A model generated the notes under the pieces. The model was not told the DNA's origin. It did not search any database and saw nothing but the letters and a program-made list of their open reading frames with translations. 64,000 nt of DNA from Ectocarpus siliculosus (taxonomy: Eukaryota; Sar; Phaeophyceae; Ectocarpales; Ectocarpaceae): assembly GCA_000310025.1 (NCBI GenBank), contig FN649750.1, forward strand, positions 549,688 to 613,687, given 5' to 3'. This document shows, one piece after another, positions 54,280-64,000 of this stretch. The translations under genes were made by a program, and so were the position numbers. Position 1 is the first letter of the stretch. Each line of letters starts with the position of its first letter.

Positions 54280-55960
54280 CATGGGGTGTATAGAAATCTA
54301 CGCAGACATACACAAAACCATCCATGCGGACTTATCACGGATAGTGTTTTTTCACATCTTAGGGAATTTTGGCCCAAATATAATGCATACAAGTTACAGT
54401 GGTACTACTCTTCGAAGAATTGGTAAATTTTCAATCGGAACGCCAAAAACAAGCGGCCACAACATTCTGCTGGTGCAGCATTACCATCTTCCCTACAACA
54501 TACTAAACCAGGGACGTCCAAAATGTTTCATAGGGATAATGGCCCAATGAAATTCGTTACCAGAAACCCTGTTTCTGGTCACTATCTCACCGTACATCCA
54601 TTTTCATCAAGATCGAAAGAACACGAATTTTCCTTTAGGGCTGTTGTTATCGACCAATAAAACACGAAAAAAAAAACGAAACCGTGTTTTCTTGAACATA
54701 TATGGAAGCGTTTTTCCCCGAAAGCGTGAAAAGAAGGAGTCGGGTTTTTTGGGGGCTTGCTCTTTAACGTTTTCGTGTTTTTGACAGAAACATCGGACAA
54801 GCGCACCGCGGGCGCTGTAACATCACTGAGAACGCTAGAAAGACCTGCCAGACTCACGTCCAGGTCTGTTGTGGAGATGGACAAGCGGCAGAAGCGGCGT
54901 TCAGTCCGTTCTTGGTCCAAAACTAGACATTGCGTGGTGCTCTCGTCTTCAACTGCTGCTGTTGGTGCTGGGGAATTTTTTTCCATCACACATAGCAAAC
55001 ACGGAAACAGTAGAACGAGTACAGCAGCACCACCAAGACCTCCAAAGCGCTGATTCCTTCGGTTCGGCTGTCTATATGATACCATCTCCCGGCGCCGTGC
55101 TGCTTCGTGGGTATTGGGTGCTTGGGTGCTGCTCAATAAGGTGTGTGAGAGACGTGTGCCACCTCACCAAAATGCCGTTGGAAAAATTGCGGCGAGATGA
55201 TCTGTTTTTGGTCGGACACATCAACATCAATCCACGGCGCCACGCAGCAGTAGAGCACCAGGGCCTCCAACACGCTAATTCTTTCGGATTGGCCATCTAT
55301 ATGATGCTGGCCGTCAGCGCGGCTGCCGCCCTATGATTGTTGAGCTCGTCTACCTTTGGGTAGGTGGTGGTCAAAGATGGGAGTCGCAACCGTGAAAAAT
55401 GAGCTGGCAAACTGAAGAAATCGCAAGCAACACCTGGGTTGCGACACTCTGCCGTGCGCCTGTTGTTGCTAAAAACTGAAAACAGCAGGCCGGATGGACG
55501 GGATCTTTCTAAGTGTGTTGTCCTCTGTGCCGGGTGCTGCTTGTTGCGCTTTTATCGCTGCTCTATGGTGAGCAATACCATGTCAACCTGTTGTGTGCCG
55601 AGCAAAGCGTGTATTCAGGGAAGGAAACGTACTTTTTGCGATGACATCACGAAAAGAACAAGCAAAAAAAAGTCGGGTTTTCTTTTAACCGTTCCGTTTA
55701 AAAAAGAACGATTTCGACGTTGCGTTAATAATAACCCTTAATCCCGGCGGATCTGCTGCAAAAAACGGGGTGTAACCGTAGAAATACAGCTAGCTTTCTC
55801 TGATGCTATGAATTAATTGCTAATCTATCTTAGACCTCTATCGATAGAGATGGATTCGTTGGGTCATATTAAGAAAATCAAAATGAACGGGGTGTGATTC
55901 GTCTATGTGCTTCTCGAAATACACCAATAGAGAAAAGGAGCGAAATTTTTCCCGGATAAT
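54280..55960. other. Unassigned stretch
   Basis: No recognised gene. A plus frame at 54757-55053 (98 codons) is Ser/Arg/Lys-rich without motif. About 55021-55080 and 55255-55310 share 'ccaagacctccaaagcgctgattccttcgg' versus 'caccagggcctccaacacgctaattctttcgg', a local duplication with a spacing of about 235 bp. Confidence 0.4.
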
Positions 55961-56331
55961 ATTTGCCTTATTTTGGCAATGTTACTTGCTCCACCGGTGG
56001 AGTAACCTCCTATTGGCTCCACCAGGCAGATCTCCACCCACAGAGCTCCAGTGGACCTCAAATTAATTGTATCGTGTCGCAATGCTACTTGCAAGCTAAA
56101 TGCGACAGGTGGCTGAAGAGTTATGCTCAAGGGAGGGGGGGCTTAGCAGCATGTCAGGTAGCAGTAATCCTCTCGAACCCCCGCCCACACAGCGTTCATT
56201 GGCCTCAAACCTTTTTCGTCGTGTCCGCACGGTCCATACCGTTCTTCCAAGCTATGGGACACTCCCATCAAATATGTTCCCGCAGAGGTATGGTCAGCAG
56301 AGGGGGTTCCGCAGCATCTAGGGGGGGGGGG

Positions 56332-56854
56332 ATGTACTCATAGTCGTGCATGCCGTAGTCGTTAGACCATTGACCTCGCATCCCTACAAAGCCGGGACGG
56401 AGCATGCCGGGTTCTCACCGGACCAGGCTCTCACATCACCAAGCGCGAACCACCGTGAGGTATTCGGCGAGTCGCATGAAGGGTGAGCTGCATCCTGCTA
56501 AGGGTGTTCGGCATCTTGTGCTTACTTCCTTGCGTACGGATGACAGCTGCGTATGACTTAATTTATTTTCTGGTGCTTTCACTTCCAGAGACAGTTATAA
56601 GCACTGTGTAGCTGCCTCGAGGATGCTTGACCAGTTTAACACAATAGTGGTGCGATTATCCCCTTTGCGCGGAGTGAGGGTTCTCGACCCGGCACAACAT
56701 GATCTACTCGACCACAATTGGATACCGCAAAAACAAAAATAGGCAAAAACGATTAAAAGCGGTAACCAACCTGGTTGCCGAGCTCACGAAGTGATCGGCT
56801 TGTCTTACAACATCGCTGCCAAGCGACGAAAACCCAATCCCGAAGGCAAACACC
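56332..56854 (-). repeat. Poly-C repeat family, copy E (near full length)
   Basis: Between G tracts at 56321-56331 and 56855-56862. It aligns end to end with copy A (94-640). Confidence 0.9.
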
Positions 56855-56881
56855 GGGGGGGGAGAATCTAGGGGGGGGGGG

Positions 56882-57072
56882 TGTACTCATAGTCGTGCAT
56901 GCCGTAGTCGTTAGACCATTGACCTCGCATCCCTACAAAGCCGGGACGGAGAACGCCGGGTTCTCACCGGACCAGGCTCTCACATCACCAAGCGCGAAGC
57001 ACCGTGAGATATTCGGCGAGTCGCATGAAGGGTGAGCTGCATCCTGCCTAGGGTGTTCGGCATCTTGTGCTT
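56882..57072 (-). repeat. Poly-C repeat family, copy F (truncated)
   Basis: It has the constant end at the G tract 56871-56881 and breaks off after 'catcttgtgctt'. The words AATCTA plus a G run precede copies E and F and follow F (56863-56881; 57073-57087), marking duplicated target. Confidence 0.9.
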
Positions 57073-57124
57073 AATCTAGGGGGGGGAGGTAAATGTCAAT
57101 TGTCCCGGTGTATCTCCCGCCGCA

Positions 57125-57630
57125 TAGCGGAACCACGCCTACCTCTTCCCGCACTGTGTTGGCACGGCTCACAGCTATCATTCAAGCCATCATGCACCCC
57201 AATTGGACCAGTGGGTGCAGAGAAACGCCCACCTGCGGGGGCTCAGTGACTCAACGGCCGGTGGAGCACTTAAGCTTAACTGCTCCACCAGGCCAAATTC
57301 TATGTAAAGGGTGGTGTTTGTCCTACTAAGTCTTCCACTGTGTCGTCACGGCTCACAGCTATCATTCGAGCCATCGCACACCCCGATCGGACCAGTGGGT
57401 GAAGGGAAACGCCCACCCACGGGGGCTCAGTGGCTCCACGGCCGGTGGAGCAGATTAGCTAAACTGCTCCACCAGGCCAAACTCTATGTAAAGGGTGCTG
57501 TTTGCTCTACGACGACTTTCATTGTGTTGGCACGTTCCACAGCTATCATACAAGCCATCAGGCACGCCGATCGGACCAGTTGACTCAGAGAAACGCCCAC
57601 CCACGGCGGCAAAGTGGCTCAAGGGCCGGT
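57125..57630. repeat. 190-bp tandem repeat within the foldback element
   Basis: Three units contain 'cacagctatcatnnaagccat', 'ggaccagt', 'cgcccacc', 'ggccggtggagca' and 'ctgctccaccaggccaaa'. Inverted units lie at about 58600-58960. Confidence 0.85.
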
Positions 57631-57644
57631 GGAGCAGATACGTG

Positions 57645-58335
57645 GTTTTGAGTCATTCCCTCTCGTCAGATTCACTGTACCCTCTCGTCCGATTCACCGC
57701 ATTCCCTGATCAGCTATGTTTTCCCTCGTCAGATGCATTTATTCCCTCGTCAGATGCACTGCACTCCCTGATCAGACACGCTGTCTTCGCTGACCCGATA
57801 CTCTGTATTCCCTGGTCAGATACACTGTATTCCCTGAGCATATTCACTGTATTCCCTCATCAGATATACGGTATTCCCTCGTCAGATTCACTGCATTCCA
57901 CGGAGCACAGCATATGCGATGAGGGAATGGAGTGAATCTGATGAAGGAATACAGTGAAACGAACGAGGGAATGCGGTGAATCTGAAGAAGGAATTCAGGG
58001 ATCTTGACCAGGGAGTACAGTGTATATGATGAAGAACTACAGTGAAACGAACGAGGGAGTATAGTGTATCTGACGAGGGAATACATTGAATCTGCTCAGG
58101 GAATATAGTGAAAAGCACAAGGAATACGGTGTATCGGATAAGGTAATCCAGTGATCCTGACCAGGGCACACAGTGTAGTTAGTGAAGTAATACGGATAGA
58201 CGAGAGAGGGAATACGGTGTATCTGACGAGGGAATACAGTTAATCTGCTCGGGGAATACAGTGTTTAGCGTATCTGATCAACAAATACAGTGTATGTCAT
58301 CAGGGAATACAGTGTATCTGTCTAGGAAATACAGC
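57645..58335. repeat. Minisatellite 'attccctcgtcagattcactgt' core of the foldback element
   Basis: Units of about 22-30 bp run in one orientation to about 57900 and in the opposite orientation from about 57920. Words are 'attccctcgtcagat(a/t)cactgt' and the reverse. The symmetry point is the centre of the whole element. Confidence 0.85.
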
Positions 58336-58384
58336 GGAACTACATCCTTCCCTAGAGCACTGCGCCGTCCGAACACGGTGCCAA

Positions 58385-58560
58385 GAGGCGCCCGTAAGTA
58401 AAGAAGAGTGCCCGCAATGGAGGTGGGGTGCCTGTTGTTGACGAGGAGTGCCGTTGGTCGAGGGGGAGTGCCCCAAACCACTAGGAGGGGGGCGTTATGG
58501 GGGGGGGTGCCCGTTGTGGGGGCGTTAGCTCGGGGGAGTGCCCGTTTGAGAAAGTTTACC
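58385..58560. repeat. Degenerate repeat 'gagtgcccgttg'
   Basis: Six or more diverged words 'gagtgccngt(t)' occur in 180 bp, on one side only of the foldback core. This is a later expansion in the right half. Confidence 0.6.
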
Positions 58561-59449
58561 CGTATCCAGGGGGAGCCCCTATCCTGCCACAAGTCTTCAT
58601 AAGACAATCAGCGCCCTGTAGATAGAGTTTGGCCTGGTGGAGCAGCAGGTCCTTGAGCCACTGAGGGTGGGTGGGTGTTTATCTGCATCCACCGGTCCGA
58701 CTGGGGTGCCAGATGCCTTGTATGATAGCTGTGAACCGTGCCAACGCAATGAAAGCCTTCGTAAGACAAACAGCGCCCTGTAGACAGAGTTTGGCCTGGT
58801 GGCGCAGATAGGCTTATCTACTCCACCGGACTGGTAAGCCATTGAACCCCCGTGCGTGGGCATTTCTCTGCACCAACTGGTCCGATCGGGGCGTGCGATG
58901 GCTTGAATGATAGCTGTGAGCCGTGTCAACACGGTGCGGGCAGAGGTAGGCGTGGTTCAGCTATGTGACGGGAGGTATACCGGGACAACTGACATTTACC
59001 CCCCCCCCCCAGATGCTGCGGAGCCCCCTCTGTTGACCATATCTCTGCGGGAACATATTAGATGGGAGTGTCCATATAATCTTGGGAAGAGTGGTATGGA
59101 CCGTGCGGACACGTCGAAAAAGGTTTGAGGCCAATGAGAGCTGTTTGGACGGAGGTTCGAGACGATTACTGCTTCCTGACATGCTGCGGAGCTCCCCTTT
59201 TTCAGCATGTTTCTGCAGCCACCGGTCGGATTTAATTTCCAAATTGCATTGCAGAAAGCTGTAGTCCATAGATACACGATGACATTGGTTTGAGGTCGCT
59301 GGAGCTCTGTGGATGGAGATCTGCCTGGTGGAGCAAACAAGAGGTAACTCCACCGGTGGAGCAAACAGCATTGCCGATTATCGGCGTGACGGCACGAGGC
59401 TGAGATCAGAATCCATTTGTCGTCTTTTTTTGTTCTTCTTCCATCTAAT

Positions 59450-60215
59450 GTTGTCGCATCGGGAACTGCCACGATTTACCTACGGAGATCATAGTTTTCC
59501 AATGCATGTGTTCGTATGTCCTAGGAAGTACCGTGACGATTTCCACCGACTGACGGGAAGTATTCTGAAGAGGGAGGTCTTGGCATGCATTCCGAAAACG
59601 TGTTGGTTTGAATGTTTCATGTTTTACATTTCGCAGTGCCCCGTCCACGGGTGATGGGAAGAGGCTGACATTGGGCATTGTCTGTACGTTGTTTTCAGTC
59701 ATGCTGTCCCAATTGTGCACGCCATTCGCATCTTCCCCGTTCTACCTGCAGAGAGAGCTAATATTTTGACAGTGCATGAGTTCTTGCCCTGGGAATTCAC
59801 AGCAGTGGGTCTGATGGATACTTCTTCATACACGTGGCAAAACGGCAACTACCGATGATTTGTACGAACGCGTTGGGGATTTTATCCTCACTCAGAAGTA
59901 GCCGTGCTTCTTTGCGTATACACTCTGGTTTGGCATGGATAGGCAGTTTGAGTATTTGGTCTGTGGGGGACATACATTCATTCCTGTACGACAGTATTGA
60001 CCACAATATTCAGAATGAAACCTACATATATATGTGTAGTCCCAATATCCATGCATATAAGGATGCAATATTGAAATTTCGTGGATACAGGGCAAAGCCT
60101 TTCCGAGGTTCAATGGGTTTCGGATGATGGATTTCTGTTGGGAGATCGACGATTTCGGAGGACAACATCATCTTGGTTGGGTGGATTAGTTCGATTTAGA
60201 TAGATGGTTTGTAGA
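59450..60215. repeat. Diverged relative of 26360-27140
   Basis: Shared order of words: 'gaattcacagcagtggg...tgatggata' versus 'gaagtcacagcaggggggctgttggata'; 'tttcggatgatgga'; 'gatttcggaggacaac'. The two are perhaps 65-70% alike by eye. It probably belongs to the old copia-type family at 23.4-27.4 kb. Confidence 0.5.
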
Positions 60216-60359
60216 AGGGCGATCCCCCTTCTGCCGTACGTGGGCCAGCGTCCTCCCTTCACTAACAATTGAATCCTCCTGTGTCAAACTTCCTACTTCC
60301 CCCATAACCCTGCCAGGCCGTACTCGGCCCCCAACGCTTTAAATCTTTCCATGCGTCGG

Positions 60360-60650
60360 CTACCCACTATGAGAATCACCCAGAATCAATGGACAGCTCA
60401 TTGTGCGCCGACAGTTGGCAGCAACGTTTTCCCTAGATGGGCCGTCCAAGGCCATGCCCATGGGAAACATTCCCTAAATGCTCACCATGTGGGCTCCCAA
60501 CGGTGGGCTGCCGACGTTTCACAGCAATTCCGCCTGCTATGGGCGGCCTATGGGCGACCAAATTGTCGTCCCCAACATGCTCACCGCGGGTTGGCCGCTT
60601 TTGATGGTCTGCATTTGGCGGGCTGCCCGTGGGCAACCGTCTACCCCCTC
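60360..60650. repeat. Decayed CCCATGGG-type repeats
   Basis: Diverged words 'gcccatggg', 'cccaacggtgggctgccg', 'ctatgggcggcctatgggcg' and 'ggcgggctgcccgtgggc' occur in 290 bp, a weaker relative of the arrays on either side. Confidence 0.7.
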
Positions 60651-60709
60651 TGATCGGAAATGTAAGATCGGATGGGATATTCGGAATATATATATCAACG
60701 GTGTGTAGT

Positions 60710-60732
60710 TTAGGGTTAGGGTTAGGGTTAGT
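60710..60732 (+). repeat. Telomere-like tract
   Basis: TTTAGGGTTAGGGTTAGGGTTAG: three to four units mixing TTTAGGG and TTAGGG. This is an interstitial tract, not a chromosome end, since array DNA continues on both sides. Confidence 0.7.
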
Positions 60733-61235
60733 GGCTAGATGTTCCTTTTCTTCATTATTTGGTTTTGCATTATGCTCGGGTTGGATATAGGCGATGCTTC
60801 AGGAAACAAAAAGAAACGTGGATGGCCATGTTTCATCCCCTCTACGCTGAAGTTTGCTCCGGCAGTATTCTCAAGCGGACATTGTTAGTATGGAACCGAG
60901 TGTGTCGATTCTTTTCTCGTACGGCCCCCAAAAAAGTTTATTTTCCGACATTTTTTGTTCTTTGCAATCTTGAGTACTTCAGCTATCGGTAGAGCGCCAT
61001 TCTCACTTGTTCGTACTTCGTCTTTGGTGTTGACCGGAAGAAAAGAGTTACAGTGGCAAAAGTGAGACGCTACGAGAGGCAAAAACGAATGGAATAAACA
61101 TTTTTTTTAATAAACGAATATTTTTTCGGGGGGAAAACGGTGTTGTAAGCGGGGATCGAACTCCTGACTTCTTGCTTCCACGTCCTAGCGAGAAATTTCC
61201 CTCAATGTCCTAACCGATCTTATATTTCCATCAGA
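60733..61235. other. Unassigned stretch with a tRNA-like word
   Basis: No gene is seen. On the minus strand near 61215-61145, 'ggttaggac' and a B-box-like 'gagttcgatcccc' stand about 50 bp apart, as in a degenerate tRNA or SINE head. The acceptor stem does not close. Confidence 0.35.
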
Positions 61236-61239
61236 GGGA

Positions 61240-61917
61240 GTATGTCGGTAGCCCATGATGGATGGGCAGTGTCCATCAGCTGCCCACGATGGGCTGCCCA
61301 CAACAAAGGCTGCCCAACAAAGGCTGCCCATGGGCTCCCCACCATTTCCTTCCCTGCCAATCAGCTGCCAACGGTTCTCTGCCCATGGGCTACCCATGAT
61401 CTACCCAGGATAGGCTGGCCACCAACCGCCCATGGTGGGCTGCCCATGAGCTGCCCATGGTGGGCTGCTCATCATCCACCCATCGTGGGCTGCCCGTGAG
61501 CTGCCCACGATGGGCTGCCCATGGTGGGCCGCCGATGGTGGGCTGCCCGTGAGCTGTCCACGATGGGTCGCCCATGGTGGGCAGCACACCATGGCCATGG
61601 GCCGCCCGTCATGGATATTTTGGGCATGGACATGCCCACGAGTGACCCATGGGTGACCCATGGGCATCCCATGGGCAATGCCCATGGGATGCCCATGGGT
61701 CACCCATGGGTCACTCGTGGGCATGTCCATGCCCAAAATATCCATGACGGGCGGCCCATGGCCATGGTGTGCTGCCCACCATGGGCGACCCATCGTGGAC
61801 AGCTCACGGGCAGCCCACCATCGGCGGCCGCCCATGGGCAGCCCATCGTGGGCAGCTCACGGGCAGCCCACGATGGGTGGATGATGAGCAGCCCACCATG
61901 GGCAGCTCATGGGCAGC
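61240..61917. repeat. CCCATGGG palindrome array 2, ending at the gap
   Basis: GCCCATGGGC, GCCCACGATGGGC and GCCCATGGTGGGC words are packed densely. From 61439 the array forms one long inverted repeat, centred at 61678, that reaches the N gap. Confidence 0.92.
61439..61917. repeat. Long inverted repeat (palindrome) centred at 61678
   Basis: Arms of about 239 bp, almost identical (few mismatches, one around 61530/61825), with a single-base centre in CCCATGGGCAATGCCCATGGG. Both strands therefore encode nearly the same ORF. It includes a unique stretch, 'catggatattttgggcatggacatg', mirrored at 61735. Confidence 0.93.
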
Positions 61918-62017
61918 NNNNNNNNNNNNNNNNNNNNNNNNNNNNNNNNNNNNNNNNNNNNNNNNNNNNNNNNNNNNNNNNNNNNNNNNNNNNNNNNNNN
62001 NNNNNNNNNNNNNNNNN
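61918..62017. other. Assembly gap, 100 N
   Basis: Exactly 100 N lie between two long inverted repeats, a likely place for assembly failure. The true length is unknown. Confidence 0.99.
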
Positions 62018-62359
62018 AACGGCACTTGTACGCCCGGGATTCTTCGCGGATTTTGTGTGCGGATGAATGATCGCATGTGCAGAGGTCTTGGAGAATGCGT
62101 AACAGTGGTGTGGTAGTCGAGCTCTCCCACATTTTCTACAGTTTCACAAACGGCCCATGGGGCACCCATGGGTCACCCATGGGCAACAAACGCCCCATGG
62201 GTGCCCCATGGGTGCCCCATGGGCCGTTTGTGAAACTGTAGAAAATGTGGGAGACCCCGACTACCACACCCCTGTTACCCATTCTCCAAGACCTCTGCAC
62301 ATCCGATCATTCATCCGCACACAAAATCCGCGAAGAATCCCGGGCGTACAAGTGCCGTT
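62018..62359. repeat. Long inverted repeat centred at about 62188, carrying Helitron coding sequence
   Basis: Arms of about 167 bp run from 'aacggcacttgtacgcccggg' (62018) to its mirror, ending at 62359, with about eight mismatches. The centre is a small CCCATGGG cluster around 'aacaaac'. The right arm holds the start of the Helitron exon at 62270; the left arm holds the same sequence inverted and starts directly at the gap. Confidence 0.93.
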
Positions 62360-63805
62360 CCAACTTCGCGTCAATCAATGTCGAAGGCGGAGAACTAAAA
62401 CGGATGTTTGGCGATCATCTGTTGTCCGTCCAAGGACGGTGAGTTACCGTGCAATATTTCTACTTTACATTATTAAATAGTGTATAATTTACTACGGTAC
62501 ATTTTAAACATGTTAACGTTTTGTATGTCAATACACAGCGCATTTCGCCTTGCAACCAACAACGTCTCTGCAAAGAATTGATTATTTTTAGTTATTTACC
62601 GACTCTCCTTTCCATCCCCGTGTAAATTGCAGGACTTACCACTCAGTGAGGGAAAACTCGCATTCGAATGTTCAGTGGCTACTGCACGACCCCAACTACA
62701 ACTAACTTCCTCGACGAAGCCATCATGACGAACATACGGACGGCTTTACAACAGGTTTCGCCGTACATTGGCCGCCTTAAGGCTGCAATGAACGACCGGC
62801 GAGTGCGGCGTGTACAAACGCAGTTACATGTTTTACTTCCTTCCTATGGATACCACACACTTCCATATGTCTCATCAATATCTGTTTCATTTAACACCAC
62901 CCCAGACGAAAGCTATGTCCGCGTTGCAATACACTTATTTGTAAAACAAACCTCGCAAAAATTCGAAAAAACATGTCTTCTCTTTCTACGCCTATCGCCG
63001 TAGGACTCGATCCAGAGCAATATCCAACTCCTTGGCGTTTTGTCACCTGGAGTTCCATTTGCGGAAAGAATGGCTGTCGACACATGCGCGAGAGGTGTCA
63101 TGCCACGGGACAGAGCAGCAGTGACCAGGACGCTTACCGTGGAGAAACGTCATCTCCGCTTACGACAACGACTACTTTCGGGTAACGTTCCCATTGCATT
63201 TCCCACACGGCGGGGCATCCGGCTGGCACGTTGCCATGAAAAGCACAGCTGGGAATAAAATCGCGCTCGCACAATGGGCAACACAATTGTTGGTACGGGA
63301 ACCCCGGTTTCAACAACTGGACCCCTTAGTGAACGAATTCCTCATCGACGTGTTCAGCTGCATTGAGGATCAACGACTCACCTTTGATGCACATAACCGA
63401 GACAAGTACCACACGTTATTACACCGCAATTCGGCGGTGCCACGGATACCAAGGTCCCTCGGGACTACACCTGCCCCAGTCGATAGAGTCCAGCTGCAAT
63501 GGTGGATTTGCAGATCATGCGAAAAAACTCACGGAACCGATGGCACTTCGGGCCGCCGTCATTATTCGCTACAGCCACATGCAACACTGTGGGTGGACTT
63601 CGATTTTTTGTATACATATTTATTTTTCATCTTGCCCATGTATTACACGTAATTTCTTCCCCTACACCATTCTGTGTCTCCATGACAAATATCGCTTTAC
63701 TCAACTCCTTTATTGCTATCAACACAGGAGTGTCCGGATATCAAATTCGACCGGGCCAAACTCTGCGCACGTGTTTTCAAGCAGAAACTGGATGTCCTTC
63801 AGCAG
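62270..63805 (+). pseudogene. Helitron Rep/helicase protein remnant, helicase-like domain
   Basis: Exon 62270-62438 (LQDLCTSDHSSAHKIREESR, then SVQGR at the donor) joins 62634 (TYHSVREN), giving VQGRTYHSV, the 'f.v.Gq.YH' motif of Helitron proteins. Next come TALQQVSPYIGRLKAAMND (62720-62800) and MPRDRAAVTRT (63097-63130). Then follow TFPLHFPHGGASGWHVA and VNEFLIDVFSCIEDQRLTF (63185-63385), WHFGPPSLFATATCN (63545-63590), and a last exon, 63728-63805 (RAKLCARVFKQKLDVLQQ, donor gtgagc). This is the order of the Helitron helicase-like N-terminal domain (PF14214). Several frame changes and in-frame stops (for example after DPNYN, and TAG near 63483) show decay. Rolling-circle Rep and helicase parts would lie beyond the window. 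Confidence 0.75.
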
Positions 63806-64000
63806 GTGAGCAGTAATTTCTTCGTCGACTCCCTTGTGTATCCCGGTTATTGACAATTAAACCTTTACATCAACATTCCTCATCGTGTGTGCAAGTAGCA
63901 AACACTCGATTACAAGAAATAACTTCGCAATGCCCGTTTGTTTCAACACAACAGGAGAAATAAGGGAAGCTGTATGTATCTGTACTGCGCATCTGGGATG
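63806..64000. other. Window end, presumed Helitron intron
   Basis: Follows a GTGAGC donor. No further exon is recognised before the end. Confidence 0.4.

Larger units (their letters stand above)
55966..59388. mobile_element. Foldback element of 3.4 kb with long inverted arms
   Basis: Left arm 55966 onward (ggcaatgttacttgctccaccggtggagtaacctc...) pairs with the right arm ending about 59388 (...gaggtaactccaccggtggagcaaacagcattgcc). Pairing runs through about 350 bp of outer arm, then a 190-bp repeat unit ('cacagctatcatt.aagcc', three copies left at 57125-57620; two inverted on the right, 58600-58960), then a minisatellite core inverted near 57915. The left arm carries two extra poly-C family insertions, absent from the right arm. 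No transposase was found; it is probably non-autonomous. Confidence 0.82.

Noticed and set aside
53749-54325. Overlapping ORFs of 80-136 codons on both strands with repeated HPWAAHGQPMG-like peptides
   Set aside because: They are read-through of CCCATGGG repeats, which stay open on both strands because of symmetry; there is no start context or domain.
61145-61215. Second minus-strand tRNA gene
   Set aside because: A B-box-like word exists, but there is no closing acceptor stem or clear anticodon arm.
61401-62169. Nearly identical ORFs on opposite strands around 61521-61835
   Set aside because: A direct consequence of the long inverted repeat; not two genes.

Overview
The window is nuclear DNA of a complex eukaryote. 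It has GT-AG introns, LTR retrotransposons, a tRNA-derived SINE, Helitron remnants, foldback elements, minisatellites and two 100-base N gaps. Intron-rich genes in mid-GC, repeat-laden DNA and a short TTTAGGG/TTAGGG tract would fit a brown alga or another stramenopile, but no ribosomal RNA or organism-specific gene was found, so the lineage is inference. Almost everything here is mobile or repetitive. The only cellular gene recognised with confidence is a choline-transporter-like (SLC44/CTL) membrane protein, present as one full copy and one truncated copy.

Layout. 1-4.2 kb: gene-poor, opening with a 0.55-kb repeat bounded by G runs. 4.2-19 kb: a 14-kb Ty3/gypsy chromovirus-like element with two LTRs that look identical, inserted into an array of the 12-bp palindrome CTTCCATGGAAG. 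19-21.7 kb: a dispersed repeat, a 245-bp MITE and an 865-bp TRIM. 21.7-27.4 kb: first arm of a segmental duplication, interrupted by a decayed copia-like element. 27.4-34.0 kb: a MITE and the full SLC44-like gene (8 exons). 34.4-35.3 kb: a decayed gypsy gag/pol fragment. 36.6-40.3 kb: an LTR element with no recognisable proteins, nested in the dispersed repeat. 40.3-45.5 kb: low-coding DNA, a sequencing-problem zone around the first gap, a broken minus-strand gene and a 0.2-kb satellite. 45.9-52.2 kb: second duplication arm with an SLC44-like copy cut off in exon 6. 52.2-64 kb: Helitron protein remnants split by 8.7 kb that holds CCCATGGG palindrome arrays, a 3.4-kb foldback element and long inverted repeats at the second gap.

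What stands out. (1) A repeat family (at least six copies) has one constant end, variable truncation at the other, and sits inside C/G homopolymer tracts. An empty site and duplicated flanks are visible, which suggests a retroposon that prefers poly-C targets. (2) Two unrelated palindrome arrays share the core CCATGG; one hosts the gypsy element and the other separates the two Helitron parts. (3) The duplicated SLC44 locus gives filled/empty comparisons that date and bound a SINE and two poly-C elements.

All similarity statements come from reading by eye. Domain calls rest on recognisable motifs, not searches. Exon joins were checked only for GT-AG and phase consistency.
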